A stretch of DNA of 60,207 nucleotides from Desulfobulbaceae bacterium (lineage in GTDB: Bacteria; Desulfobacterota; Desulfobulbia; Desulfobulbales; Desulfobulbaceae), in NCBI GenBank assembly GCA_023544645.1, contig JAMJFO010000016.1, positions 1-60,207 on the forward strand, given 5' to 3'. The translations under genes and the position numbers were made by a program. Of this stretch, positions 7,990 through 16,607 are shown piece after piece; within the stretch, counting starts at the first letter, position 1; the number at the start of each line of letters is the position of its first letter. The notes beneath the pieces are model-generated. The model ran no database searches. It was not told where the DNA came from and worked only from the letters and a program-made list of their open reading frames with translations.

Positions 7990-9834
7990 ATGCTCGTACT
8001 TGACAGATCAACTTCAGCTTTATCCTCTTTTCCGGACGAACTCCTTGAAGAAGAGGAGAAACTCCTCATTGTTGATGATTATCCCGACATTGTCCTCCTG
8101 CTGCAGGAATTCCTCCAGGACCAGGGATTGCCGACCATCACCGCCGGCTCCGTCGCCGAACTGCACCAGGCGCTACAGCACAACACCATTGCCCTGACCA
8201 TTCTTGACATCGGCCTGCCGGACGGCAGCGGCATGGATCTGCTTCCGGTTCTGAAAAGCAAATTTCCCGACATGGCGGTCATCATGCTCACCGCGGTAAC
8301 CGACCTGCATACCGCCCTTGACTGCATGCGCCAGGGAGCCGATGACTTCCTGACCAAGCCGGTGCAGTTCACCGAATTCTACTCGACCGTACGCAAAGTC
8401 CTGGAAAAAAGGCGCCTGGCCATCAACAACCGCCGGTATCAACGCCAGATCGAGCAGGCCAATTTCCGCATCAACCTGCTGCATGAACTGACCCTGAAAA
8501 TGAACTCCGCCTTCCTCACCATGGTCGAACTGGACGAAATCCTCCAGGCCATCCTCGTGGGGATAACCGCTGATGAGGGATTACGCTTCAACCGCGCCTT
8601 TCTTGCCCTGTACGACGAAAAAAGCGAGAACCTTGAGGGCAGAATGGCCATCGGCCCGGGCTGCCGCGACGATGCCGGCAGAATATGGGGTGAAATGGAG
8701 CAGAAAGAGCTGCGCATCAGCCAGATTATCGACAATATCAAGGAAAACTGCTTTGCCCGGGACACCGAAGTCAATGTTATTGCCCGCTCGCTCAAGGTCA
8801 ATGCCGAAGACGAAGGACACCTCCTGATCCGGGCCGCCGCCGAACGGAAATCCATCCAAGTTGTCGATGGCCGGTGTGAATACCCGGTCCCCCGGGAGCT
8901 TATCGAACTTTTACGCGAAGATACCTTTGTCGTGGTGCCGCTGTTTTCTCCCGGTGGTTCACTCGGCGTCATTATTGCCGATCATTTCGTCACCCGCCAG
9001 CCCATCACTCCCGATCTCATAAGCGCCCTGGAAAGTTTTGCCAGCCAGGCCAGCCTGGCCATCGAGCATTGCCATATGTACATGGACATGGAGAAAAAGA
9101 TCGAAGAGCTGGAGAACCTGACCACGGAACTGGAAAAAAACAAGGATCTGCTGGTGGAGGCGGAACGGTATGCCGCCCTTGGCCACATGGCGGCCCAGCT
9201 GGTTCACAACATCCGCAACCCAGTCACCACCATCGGGGGAACGGCACGCCTGCTGGCCAAAAAGACCCATGATCCCGAATGGCTGAAGTTCCTCAACATG
9301 ATGACTTCCGAAGCAACCAAGATTGAAGAGATCCTGCAGGATCTATTCACCTTTGTCGACAAGGATATCCATACCCGCCAACAGACCCCCCTCTATCCGC
9401 TGCTGAACAACTGCATGATCCTTTTTCACAGCATCATGGAGAAGCAGCATATCACTCATCAGCTGAACCTGCAGGAACCTGATCCCACCATCATGGCCGA
9501 TGCCCATCTCTTCAAGCAGATGCTCGTTCATCTGATACGAAACAGCATCGATGCCATGCCGGAGGGAGGTTCGCTGACCATTGAAGCCGTCTATGATGAT
9601 CAGCAGATCACCATCACCATCCGTGATACCGGGCCTGGTATTTCGGATGTGCTCCTGGACAGGGCGTCCGAGCCTTTTTTTACCACCAAGATTTTCGGCA
9701 CCGGCATGGGACTGACCCTGGTCAAACGTATTGCCAACGATCATGGCGGCACATTAAGGCTGGCCAACCGGCCCGAAGGCGGCACCGATGCCATCCTCAG
9801 CTTTCCCCGGAACGAAAAGGCTGCTCAGGCGTAA
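7990..9834 (+). CDS. Response regulator-GAF-histidine kinase fusion protein
   Basis: A cytoplasmic signalling protein with no membrane segment. The N-terminal receiver domain (about 25-145) has the acidic pair LLIVDD, phospho-acceptor D73 in TILDIGLPDG and K123 in DDFLTKPVQ. A GAF-like sensor follows (about 175-375), then a coiled coil. The kinase core has H-box His406 in AAQLVHNIRNPVTTIGG, an N-box HLIRNSIDAMPEGG, G1 DTGPGISD and G2 GTGMGLTLVKRI. The receiver is at the N terminus, so a separate upstream kinase probably controls this one. No partner regulator gene is adjacent. Confidence 0.88.
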   Translation: MLVLDRSTSALSSFPDELLEEEEKLLIVDDYPDIVLLLQEFLQDQGLPTITAGSVAELHQALQHNTIALTILDIGLPDGSGMDLLPVLKSKFPDMAVIMLTAVTDLHTALDCMRQGADDFLTKPVQFTEFYSTVRKVLEKRRLAINNRRYQRQIEQANFRINLLHELTLKMNSAFLTMVELDEILQAILVGITADEGLRFNRAFLALYDEKSENLEGRMAIGPGCRDDAGRIWGEMEQKELRISQIIDNIKENCFARDTEVNVIARSLKVNAEDEGHLLIRAAAERKSIQVVDGRCEYPVPRELIELLREDTFVVVPLFSPGGSLGVIIADHFVTRQPITPDLISALESFASQASLAIEHCHMYMDMEKKIEELENLTTELEKNKDLLVEAERYAALGHMAAQLVHNIRNPVTTIGGTARLLAKKTHDPEWLKFLNMMTSEATKIEEILQDLFTFVDKDIHTRQQTPLYPLLNNCMILFHSIMEKQHITHQLNLQEPDPTIMADAHLFKQMLVHLIRNSIDAMPEGGSLTIEAVYDDQQITITIRDTGPGISDVLLDRASEPFFTTKIFGTGMGLTLVKRIANDHGGTLRLANRPEGGTDAILSFPRNEKAAQA

Positions 9835-10230
9835 ACGTTCTTGCCGGCTGCCTTACCCCTGATCGGTTCCCCCCCGAACCTGACGACTTCTTACCCGATC
9901 CATGCCGCTGTTTTTTTCAAAAGGCCGGGACTCCCGGAATCATGCCTCCAGACCTGGAGAAAACAAGAACTCAACTTTCTGAGTTGATCTATTTGTCTGG
10001 AATCATGAAGCATTTATATATTAATTATGTTGGAATAGGCTGTTAGCTGTTAAGGCTATAGGCTTTTAGGGGCGGTTTTCGCAAGTAGCCTAATAGTCTT
10101 CAGCCTACAGCCTACAGCCTGATCAATAAGCCAGTTGAATCCTCACACATTCTTTATCTTTACAGTAAGTTAACATAAGTCAGAAAATTGAGACAAGAAG
10201 GAAAGGCTGCCGGGCCGGTCCATTTCCAGA
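9835..10230. other. Intergenic stretch with hairpins and a heptad-like inverted repeat
   Basis: No gene is supported here. After the kinase stop come several short hairpins, including CTCCAG/CTGGAG and AACTCA/TGAGTT near 9950-9990, none with a T tract. The main feature is a long imperfect inverted repeat at 10035-10124, listed separately. The rest is AT-rich. Confidence 0.6.
10035..10124. repeat. Long imperfect inverted repeat built of AGGCTGT / AGCCTAC units
   Basis: The left arm (10035-10071) holds AGGCTGT, AGCTGTT, AGGCTAT and AGGCTTT. The right arm (10083-10124) holds TAGCCTAATAG, then CAGCCTA repeated and CAGCCTG. The arms are largely complementary and would fold into a stem of about 35 base pairs with mismatches. 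Tandem seven-base units in both arms suggest a dispersed intergenic palindrome or MITE-like element. Confidence 0.6.
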
Positions 10231-11718
10231 TCAGGGCTGCGATTGCTTTTTCCGCCCTCCTCGTCCCGGAGCACCGCGCAGCAACGATGCCGCAACAGCG
10301 CAGAAGGCGATGATCGCCGCATAGCCGAAGGAGACTTTTAAAGTGTAGACAAAGGCAGGGGTCTCGGAGGACACAAACTCCTTCATGTCCAGTCCGCCGG
10401 TGGCAAGAGCGAAGTGCAGGGTAAAGCTCAGACCGGCCAGGGCGGTTCCGGCCAGCATGCCGAAGTTGCGTGCCGTTGCCAGGAGGCTGGCGGTGACGCC
10501 GGCGTGGTCGTCAGCCACCCCTCCCAGGGCGGATGCGCTGTTGGGCGACAGGAACATGGCCTGGCCGAAGCCGAGCAGGGCCAGGCGGAAGGCAATGGCA
10601 AGAGCAGAAGTATCGGCTGTTATGCGGGTAAGCAGGATCAGGCTGCCCAGGCAGCAAAGGAGGCCGGCAGTGGCCACGATCCTGGCCCCGAACCGGTCAT
10701 ACAGCCGGCCGGCAGCCGGGGACACGATAAAAACACAAAGCGGCAGGGCCATCATCACGTAGCCGATGCGGTCGGGAGGCAGGCGGAGAACACGATCCAG
10801 ATAAAACGGCATCAGAATCAGCACAAAAAACAGCGCCGCGAACGATAAGGCGCTGCTGAGCATAGCCATGACAAAAAAACGGCGCCGGAACAACCGCACC
10901 GGAAAGAAAGGAGCGGGGGTGCGGATCTCGTACCAGACAAAAAAGATCCAGCCGGCCAGGATCCCGCAGCTGCCGGTAATAAATACAAGAGAGGAAGCAG
11001 TCCCCCCGCCGCAGCAGAGCGTTGTGGCATGGGTGGCAGCCAGCAGGGTCAGGCTCACCATGGCCGCCCACAGCAAGGCGCCGGCAAAATCAGGCAGCTG
11101 CTCATCCCTGGGCTTTTCCGCACGGCCGGTCTGCGGCGTCGAGCAGCCGGCGAGCATTTTGCGCGACATGAGAAAAAAAAGAAATCCCACCGGCACGGTC
11201 ACCCAGAAAATGACCCGCCAGTGAAGCCAGCGCAGAATAAGGCCGCTCACAGCCGGCCCGGCCATCAGTCCCAGCGAGGTGGCAACACCGACCATTCCCA
11301 GCCCCCGTCCCAGTCGTTGAGGCGGAAAAACCAGCCGGATCAGGGCCGGGCCGGTGGCCATCATCATCGACGCCCCCAGAGCCTGCACAAACCTGTACAA
11401 AATAAGCAGCCAGATATTGTGGGCCATGCCGCACAGCAGCGAACCGGTGGCAAAGAGAAGCATGCCCCGCGAATAGACCTTGCCGCAGCCCCAGCGGCTG
11501 CACAGTTTGCCCCAGAGGACCAGGAGCATGGTAATGGTCAGAAGATAAACCAGCACCACCCATTCGGTCAGGGCCAGCGAGCTGTGAAAGGTCTTCATGA
11601 GAACCGGCAGGGCCACGTTGACCATGGAGCTGTCCATGGTCGACATGAACACTCCGGCGGAAACGGTCACAAAGACCAGGCGGCTGGAGACGCGATCTAT
11701 ACCCCTAGATTCTGACAT
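10231..11718 (-). CDS. MFS drug-efflux type transporter, DHA2 (14-TMS) family
   Basis: An inner-membrane proton-driven exporter of the EmrB/QacA type. The N terminus has motif D1/A-like sequences (FMSTMDSSMVNVALPVL; GKLCSRWGCGKVYSRG), and motif C is seen as VGVATSLGLMAGPAVSG. About fourteen hydrophobic segments are visible over 495 residues. Substrate unknown. ATG 11718 is used; GTG 11769 would add 17 polar residues and has no better ribosome site. Monocistronic and divergent from the outer-membrane barrel gene. No adjacent membrane-fusion protein, so it probably works alone or with unlinked partners. Confidence 0.85.
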   Translation of the reverse strand: MSESRGIDRVSSRLVFVTVSAGVFMSTMDSSMVNVALPVLMKTFHSSLALTEWVVLVYLLTITMLLVLWGKLCSRWGCGKVYSRGMLLFATGSLLCGMAHNIWLLILYRFVQALGASMMMATGPALIRLVFPPQRLGRGLGMVGVATSLGLMAGPAVSGLILRWLHWRVIFWVTVPVGFLFFLMSRKMLAGCSTPQTGRAEKPRDEQLPDFAGALLWAAMVSLTLLAATHATTLCCGGGTASSLVFITGSCGILAGWIFFVWYEIRTPAPFFPVRLFRRRFFVMAMLSSALSFAALFFVLILMPFYLDRVLRLPPDRIGYVMMALPLCVFIVSPAAGRLYDRFGARIVATAGLLCCLGSLILLTRITADTSALAIAFRLALLGFGQAMFLSPNSASALGGVADDHAGVTASLLATARNFGMLAGTALAGLSFTLHFALATGGLDMKEFVSSETPAFVYTLKVSFGYAAIIAFCAVAASLLRGAPGRGGRKKQSQP

Positions 11719-11817
11719 TTTCTCGGCAGCATCCTCTTCAAAGAGATCCAAATTCACATTATTGTACACTGCTCATGTAAAAAAATCGCCCGATTAAAAA
11801 AAAGAACTGTTATATGC

Positions 11818-11845
11818 TTGACATGCGGAAGCAAGGTGTTATAAA
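11818..11845 (+). promoter_or_regulatory. Strong sigma-70-type promoter for the outer-membrane barrel gene
   Basis: TTGACA at 11818-11823, a 16-base spacer, and TATAAA at 11840-11845. It lies about 100 bases upstream of the start codon, leaving a structured leader. Confidence 0.75.
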
Positions 11846-11896
11846 AGACATAGTAAAATTTTTTGTACCTGTATGATATTTTGTACAGGACGATGC

Positions 11897-11919
11897 GGGG
11901 CGGCACGGTGCCGTTCCCC
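11897..11919 (+). promoter_or_regulatory. Hairpin in the 5' leader of the barrel gene
   Basis: GGGG (11897-11900) and CCCC (11916-11919) enclose the near-perfect palindrome CGGCACGGTGCCG. It sits about 30 bases before the start codon and downstream of the promoter, so it may stabilise the mRNA or tune translation. Confidence 0.5.
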
Positions 11920-11949
11920 AAAATACTTACATGTAAGAGGAGTGAAGAG

Positions 11950-13230
11950 ATGAAGAAATTACTTTCCGCAGCTGTAGCCTTCGGCATGGTCGCCGGAGTA
12001 GCAGCAACCGCATCCGCCCTGGATCTGGAAGTAAAAGGCAGCTACGATGGAGCCGGTTACTGGATTGACGGTGCCACAGACAATGGTGTCAGTCCTTTCG
12101 AGAACAGCAATGATGCAGACTGGTACCAGCACCGGTTCCGGATCCAGCCGACCCTGATCGTCAATGACAAGGTCAGAGTAAACTCCGACATCCGCATGAT
12201 TTCCTCCAACACTGTTTGGGGTGGCGGCGCCGCAGGTGATGATACCAACACCGCTGATGGCAACAACTTCAATGTTGACAAGCTGTGGCTGGTTTACGAT
12301 TCTCCCATCGGTAAATGGGAAATCGGCCGTCGTCCCGGCGGAGCTTGGGGAACCGACTTTGTCAGCTCCAGCACCAATGCCGACAGGATTTTCTGGCATC
12401 TGCCGACCAGCGGACCGTTAAAGGCATATGTTTTCCTGCAGAAACTTGAAGAAAACGACAAGCTGTCCGGTGTTGACTCTGACGGACCTCTGGTATCCGG
12501 TTTCAATGGAGAAGATAGAGATTACTACGAAGGCGCTGTTGGTTACAAGACCGATGCCATGACCATCTATGGCGGTATCGGAACTTATCAGAAAGACGCT
12601 ACCGGTCAGGATTTCTGGCGCTTTAAAACATACGGTATAATTGCAGCTGGACCCGGAAACGTAGTGTTCGAGGGTGATTACAAGATCGGTGACTCAAGTT
12701 CAACAGTAGAAATAGACGCTTATGCTGCTATGCTAGCCTATACAGGCACGGTTGGGAACATCAGCTTCCTGGCTGGTTACGCAACGATTTCCGGTGACAA
12801 TGACAACGATGCTACAGAAACCAATGCCTATGATGTTAGCCATGGTACTGGTGACGACTTTGAGCCTCTGTACATCCTGACAGGCAACAGGACCAACGTC
12901 CTCAACGGTGACGCCGGCGCAAATCCTGTCGGCGACGCTGTTCGCCAGGCTGGTGTCCATGCTCTGGTTGCCACCGCAGACTACAAGGTGTCGGAAGACA
13001 TGACCCTGCACGGCGGCCTCGGCTGGGGCATGGCAGATGACGAGCCCGCAGGCTGGGATGATGCCTACGGCTGGGAAGCTGATCTCGGCATGTCCTACAA
13101 ACTGTACCAGAACCTGACCTACGACCTGCACTTCGGTTACTGGTTTGTCGGTGACTTTGCTGACTTGGGTGGAGCTGCTAAGTCTGACGACGTTATGCTG
13201 CTCAGCCATCACCTGACCATGAAGTTCTAA
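11950..13230 (+). CDS. Outer-membrane beta-barrel (porin-like) protein
   Basis: A secreted outer-membrane protein. A signal peptide (MKKLLSAAVAFGMVAGVAAT, cleaved after ASA) is followed by alternating polar/hydrophobic strands rich in Gly, Tyr and Asp, and the protein ends in HHLTMKF with terminal Phe, the classic barrel-assembly signal. Mature length of about 403 suits a 14-16-strand channel. ATG 11950 follows AGAGGAG with seven bases of spacing. A strong promoter, structured leader and excellent terminator point to high expression. It resembles the uncharacterised porins common in Desulfobacterota; the permeant is unknown. Confidence 0.82.
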   Translation: MKKLLSAAVAFGMVAGVAATASALDLEVKGSYDGAGYWIDGATDNGVSPFENSNDADWYQHRFRIQPTLIVNDKVRVNSDIRMISSNTVWGGGAAGDDTNTADGNNFNVDKLWLVYDSPIGKWEIGRRPGGAWGTDFVSSSTNADRIFWHLPTSGPLKAYVFLQKLEENDKLSGVDSDGPLVSGFNGEDRDYYEGAVGYKTDAMTIYGGIGTYQKDATGQDFWRFKTYGIIAAGPGNVVFEGDYKIGDSSSTVEIDAYAAMLAYTGTVGNISFLAGYATISGDNDNDATETNAYDVSHGTGDDFEPLYILTGNRTNVLNGDAGANPVGDAVRQAGVHALVATADYKVSEDMTLHGGLGWGMADDEPAGWDDAYGWEADLGMSYKLYQNLTYDLHFGYWFVGDFADLGGAAKSDDVMLLSHHLTMKF

Positions 13231-13260
13231 TCTCTCTTGAGAGAAGAACAGTGATTCATA

Positions 13261-13291
13261 CCCCTGCCGGTCCCCCGGCAGGGGTTTTTTT
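13261..13291 (+). terminator. Intrinsic terminator of the barrel gene
   Basis: CCCCTGCCGG (13261-13270) pairs perfectly with CCGGCAGGGG (13275-13284), and seven T follow. Confidence 0.93.
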
Positions 13292-13605
13292 ATGTAATAG
13301 TAAAGGAACTCAGGGAATTTTCGGAATACAAAATATGACAGCAGGTACGACATGTTTGGAAAAAGTTTCAGCTGAGTTTCACGAAGAGCCGCATTATAAA
13401 AAAATTCCTCATATACCTTCGGAATGACAAATAAGTTGCAATCCAAAGGGAGCAATTCACCTTTGCAAAGATTCCCATTGATTCAATTATTTCTCTGGCA
13501 TAACCGCAAGTATTTCGGTATGAAAACAGTGTGCAGAGTCGAAAATGAAAAATTGATTCATTGTTCCAATCCAATGAATTGAAACCAAACAAGACCTGAC
13601 GCAGT
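13292..13605. other. AT-rich intergenic region before the glycan operon
   Basis: I see no supported gene. Near the 3' end ATTCATTG (13556-13563) and CAATGAAT (13572-13579) form a perfect 8-bp inverted repeat with an 8-base spacer, 27 bases before the first glycan gene; it may be an operator or leader hairpin. The promoter of the operon should lie here but no clear -35/-10 pair stands out. Confidence 0.5.
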
Positions 13606-14187
13606 ATGGAATTTGAAGCCGCAACCCAATCGAAAGAGGAACTGCGATCCGCCTTAAAGAAAACCGTGCGCCGTCCGCACGGCAACGTTCATCATGGCAA
13701 ACTCTACGTCTCGCCGGAGGCCTTCAGCACGCCGGGTACTGAAACAAACCTGTGCATCAGCCCCTTTTCCATCCTTGACTGCACCGGCAACATGCATATC
13801 GGCCCATGGTGCATGATCGGGGCGCGTAGCCGGATATACACCCATGACCATATCCATGACGGACGGCGGCCCCTTCTCTGTCAGCAGGAACGACACGGCG
13901 TGGTGTGGCAGGACAAATATATCGGCCGGGATGTGTGGATACATGAAAACGTCATTGTGCTGTACCAGGTGACCGTTATTCCCGACGGCGCAGTCATTGG
14001 CGCCGGCGCGGTTCTCACCAGAAGTCCCGGGCCCTATGAAATATGGGCCGGGGTTCCGGCGCGCAAGATCGCCGACCGCAGGGACTTGAGCCCGCACCAG
14101 ATCCGCGAACTGACAGGACGTAAAAAATTTTCCCTCAAGGACCACCTCAAGGAATCATGGGCGAGCACCGATTATACAACATTCTGA
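13606..14187 (+). CDS. Left-handed beta-helix acyltransferase (hexapeptide repeat)
   Basis: A cytoplasmic O- or N-acetyltransferase of the LbH/hexapeptide class, usually modifying sugars. The repeat region includes TNLCISPFSILDCTGNMHIG, then GPWCMIGARSRIYTHDH with the catalytic-type His pair, and GRDVWIHENVIV and GAVIGAGAVLTRS; the WAGVPARKIADRR tail is standard. The start codon has only a weak ribosome site. First gene of the glycan operon; it overlaps the next gene by 31 bases. The acyl donor and acceptor sugar cannot be told. Confidence 0.82.
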   Translation: MEFEAATQSKEELRSALKKTVRRPHGNVHHGKLYVSPEAFSTPGTETNLCISPFSILDCTGNMHIGPWCMIGARSRIYTHDHIHDGRRPLLCQQERHGVVWQDKYIGRDVWIHENVIVLYQVTVIPDGAVIGAGAVLTRSPGPYEIWAGVPARKIADRRDLSPHQIRELTGRKKFSLKDHLKESWASTDYTTF

Positions 14188-15353
14188 TGTACTCCCATGA
14201 CACCTACGGGCTGGGACACATCCGTCGAACAATGGCCATTGCAGCCCATCTGCGCGACCTGTCGACCAACATTCTCATCCTGACCGGCTCGCCCATCGCC
14301 GGCCGTTACAGCCTGCCGGAAAATGTCGATTTTGTCCGCATCCCCGGGATGATCAAAAAGACCAACGACGAATACCACTCTTTATCCATCAGGATCAATG
14401 CCGAACACGCCCTGAACATCCGCAAATCCATTATCTCCGCCACGGCCAAAAGCTTTCAGCCGGATCTGTTCATCGTCGACAAGGAGCCGCTCGGCCTCAA
14501 AAAAGAGGTCCTGCCGATTTTGCGCTGGTTTAAAAAAAATCATCCCCAAACCAGGACTATTCTCGGCCTGCGGGACATCATGGACGACCGAGAGATCGTA
14601 CGAAGCGACTGGCAGCATAAAAAAGTCTACCGCTACCTCGACGAGCTCTATTCGGAGATATGGGTCTACGGCAGACAGGATATCTACGATTCCGCTGTGG
14701 AATACGACATACCGGAAAAGGTGCAGGAAAAAATGTTCTTTACCGGATACCTGCCCCGGAATGTTGCTTCCGCTAAGGTGAAGCAGAAAACACGGAAAAA
14801 ATTCTGCGTCCGCAACGAGGAACGGATGATTGTTGTCACCGCGGGAGGAGGAGGAGACGGGTTCAAGATGATGGACACCTATATCGCCATGTATGAATCC
14901 TGCGCCATGCCGGAAATCAAGTCAGTTCTGATCACCGGCCCTTTCATGCCCAAAGTGCAGCGCCGGCACCTGGCCAAACGAGCCAAACCCTTCAAGATAA
15001 AAGTCATTCCCTTCTACCCCAGGATGGAAGAGATGTTCGGGGCGGCGGACCTGGTCGTTTCCATGGGCGGCTACAATACAATCTGCGAGATATTGAGCCA
15101 GGAAACTCCTTCGCTGATCATCCCCCGGGAAACGCCGCGCAAGGAACAGCTGATCAGGGCACAAGCCTTTAAAAAACACCAGCTTATCGACTTTATTCCC
15201 TGGCCGCGGCTGAAACCGGAAAACCTGCATGAAAAACTGACAACAATGCTTGGCTCCCTTGGTTCCTACCGCCGGGCCATTGCTCTTTTTGAGCTTGACG
15301 GCATCAGCTTTATCAAGGAGCGGCTGCGCCTGTTCAAGGATATCCGCCCATGA
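14157..15353 (+). CDS. Predicted glycosyltransferase, MurG-like GT-B fold (COG4671-like)
   Basis: A probable cytoplasmic GT-B glycosyltransferase. It starts with NILMYSHDTYGLGHIRRTMA, the DxxGxGHxxR nucleation motif of MurG-like enzymes, and has a C-terminal donor-site segment VVSMGGYNTICEILS near residue 300. The middle GLRDIMDD and VTAGGGGDG loops match this family. AAGGA precedes ATG 14157. It is paralogous to the enzyme at 18381, with the same GGYNT motif. Overlap with its neighbours by 31 and 4 bases indicates one transcript. Confidence 0.78.
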   Translation: MGEHRLYNILMYSHDTYGLGHIRRTMAIAAHLRDLSTNILILTGSPIAGRYSLPENVDFVRIPGMIKKTNDEYHSLSIRINAEHALNIRKSIISATAKSFQPDLFIVDKEPLGLKKEVLPILRWFKKNHPQTRTILGLRDIMDDREIVRSDWQHKKVYRYLDELYSEIWVYGRQDIYDSAVEYDIPEKVQEKMFFTGYLPRNVASAKVKQKTRKKFCVRNEERMIVVTAGGGGDGFKMMDTYIAMYESCAMPEIKSVLITGPFMPKVQRRHLAKRAKPFKIKVIPFYPRMEEMFGAADLVVSMGGYNTICEILSQETPSLIIPRETPRKEQLIRAQAFKKHQLIDFIPWPRLKPENLHEKLTTMLGSLGSYRRAIALFELDGISFIKERLRLFKDIRP

Positions 15354-16603
15354 CCATGCCGGTCCTGGGGATGGTCCTCAAGGGCTACCCCCGCATCTCC
15401 GAAACCTTCATTTCCAACGAAATCCTGCTGCTTGAACAGCTGGGCATGCGTATACGGATCTTTTCCATGCGCCACCCGCGGGAACCCTTCAGCCACGACA
15501 GCGTCAAGAAGATCCAGGCCCGGGTTGACTACCTGCCCACCGAGCTTTTTCTCGAATTTCCCCGACTGCTCCTGCCCACCGCCCTCGAGGCTGTCAGGCA
15601 GCCGAGCCGATTCCTTGACGTCCTGCGCATGGCCGGCGAACGGTTTGCCCGAACCCGAAGCCTCGGGACCATCAAACATCTCATGCAGGGGGCCTTTCTG
15701 GTCAACCGCTTTCTCCGCAGCTCTCCGGAGGTGGCGCACCTGCATGCCCATTTTGCCCACTCGCCGGCATCAGTGGCCCTGTTCGCCAGCCGCCTCGGCT
15801 CCCTCGACTTCAGCTTTACCGCCCATGCCAAGGATATCTATACCTCGAACCCGGACCAGATCAGGGAAAAAATCAGCCGGGCATCCTTTGTCGTCACCTG
15901 CACCGAGTACAACAGGCAGTTTCTGGCAAATCTTGCCGGCGCGGTTGCCACTTCCGTTTACCGGGTTTACCACGGTATTGACCTCAAGCTGTTCACCGGC
16001 CATGATCAACGCCGCCGCCCCCGGCCGCCTTATCGCATCCTCAGCGTCGCCCGGCTCACCGCCAAGAAAGGGATACCAACCATCCTGGAGGCATTGGCCA
16101 TGCTTCGCGATCAGGGCGTGCAATTCCAGTATATCCTGATCGGTGACGGTGATGAGCGGGACCGAATCCTCGGGCTGATCTTTGATCTTGGCCTGCAGGA
16201 CTCCTGCCGCTGGACCGGCACCCTGCCCCATGAACAGGTCGTCAACGAATTTGCCAGGGCCGACCTCTTTGCCCTTGGCTGCGAGATCGGTCCGGACGGC
16301 GACCGGGACGGCATTCCCAACGTGCTGGTGGAAAGCCTGGCCATGGGACTGCCGGCGGTCGGCACCTGGGTTTCCGCCCTTCCGGAAATTATCATCAACA
16401 ATGAGACCGGCCTGCTTTCCAAACCGGGTGACCCGCGGGCCATGGCCGACAATATGCACAGGCTGCTGACCGACGAACCGCTGCGGCAAAAAGTTATCAG
16501 CGCCGGTTTGCAGCATGTGCGCGCCGGGTTTAACAACCGGCAGCTTATCAACGATCTTGCCGCGATCTACTGTCGCAACATCCCCGGCCTGAACTGTCTG
16601 TAA
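15350..16603 (+). CDS. Glycosyltransferase family 4 (WcaL/AmsK-like)
   Basis: A retaining GT-B glycosyltransferase resembling colanic-acid type WcaL. The N terminus KGYPRISETFISNEI is characteristic of that subgroup, HLHAHFAHSPASVALFA follows near residue 130, and the donor-binding region has SVARLTAKKG and the ExxxxxE loop PNVLVESLAMGLPAVGTWVS. ATG overlaps the previous stop as ATGA. The acceptor is presumably a lipid-linked oligosaccharide assembled by this operon. Confidence 0.87.
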   Translation: MTMPVLGMVLKGYPRISETFISNEILLLEQLGMRIRIFSMRHPREPFSHDSVKKIQARVDYLPTELFLEFPRLLLPTALEAVRQPSRFLDVLRMAGERFARTRSLGTIKHLMQGAFLVNRFLRSSPEVAHLHAHFAHSPASVALFASRLGSLDFSFTAHAKDIYTSNPDQIREKISRASFVVTCTEYNRQFLANLAGAVATSVYRVYHGIDLKLFTGHDQRRRPRPPYRILSVARLTAKKGIPTILEALAMLRDQGVQFQYILIGDGDERDRILGLIFDLGLQDSCRWTGTLPHEQVVNEFARADLFALGCEIGPDGDRDGIPNVLVESLAMGLPAVGTWVSALPEIIINNETGLLSKPGDPRAMADNMHRLLTDEPLRQKVISAGLQHVRAGFNNRQLINDLAAIYCRNIPGLNCL

Positions 16604-16607
16604 GCTC

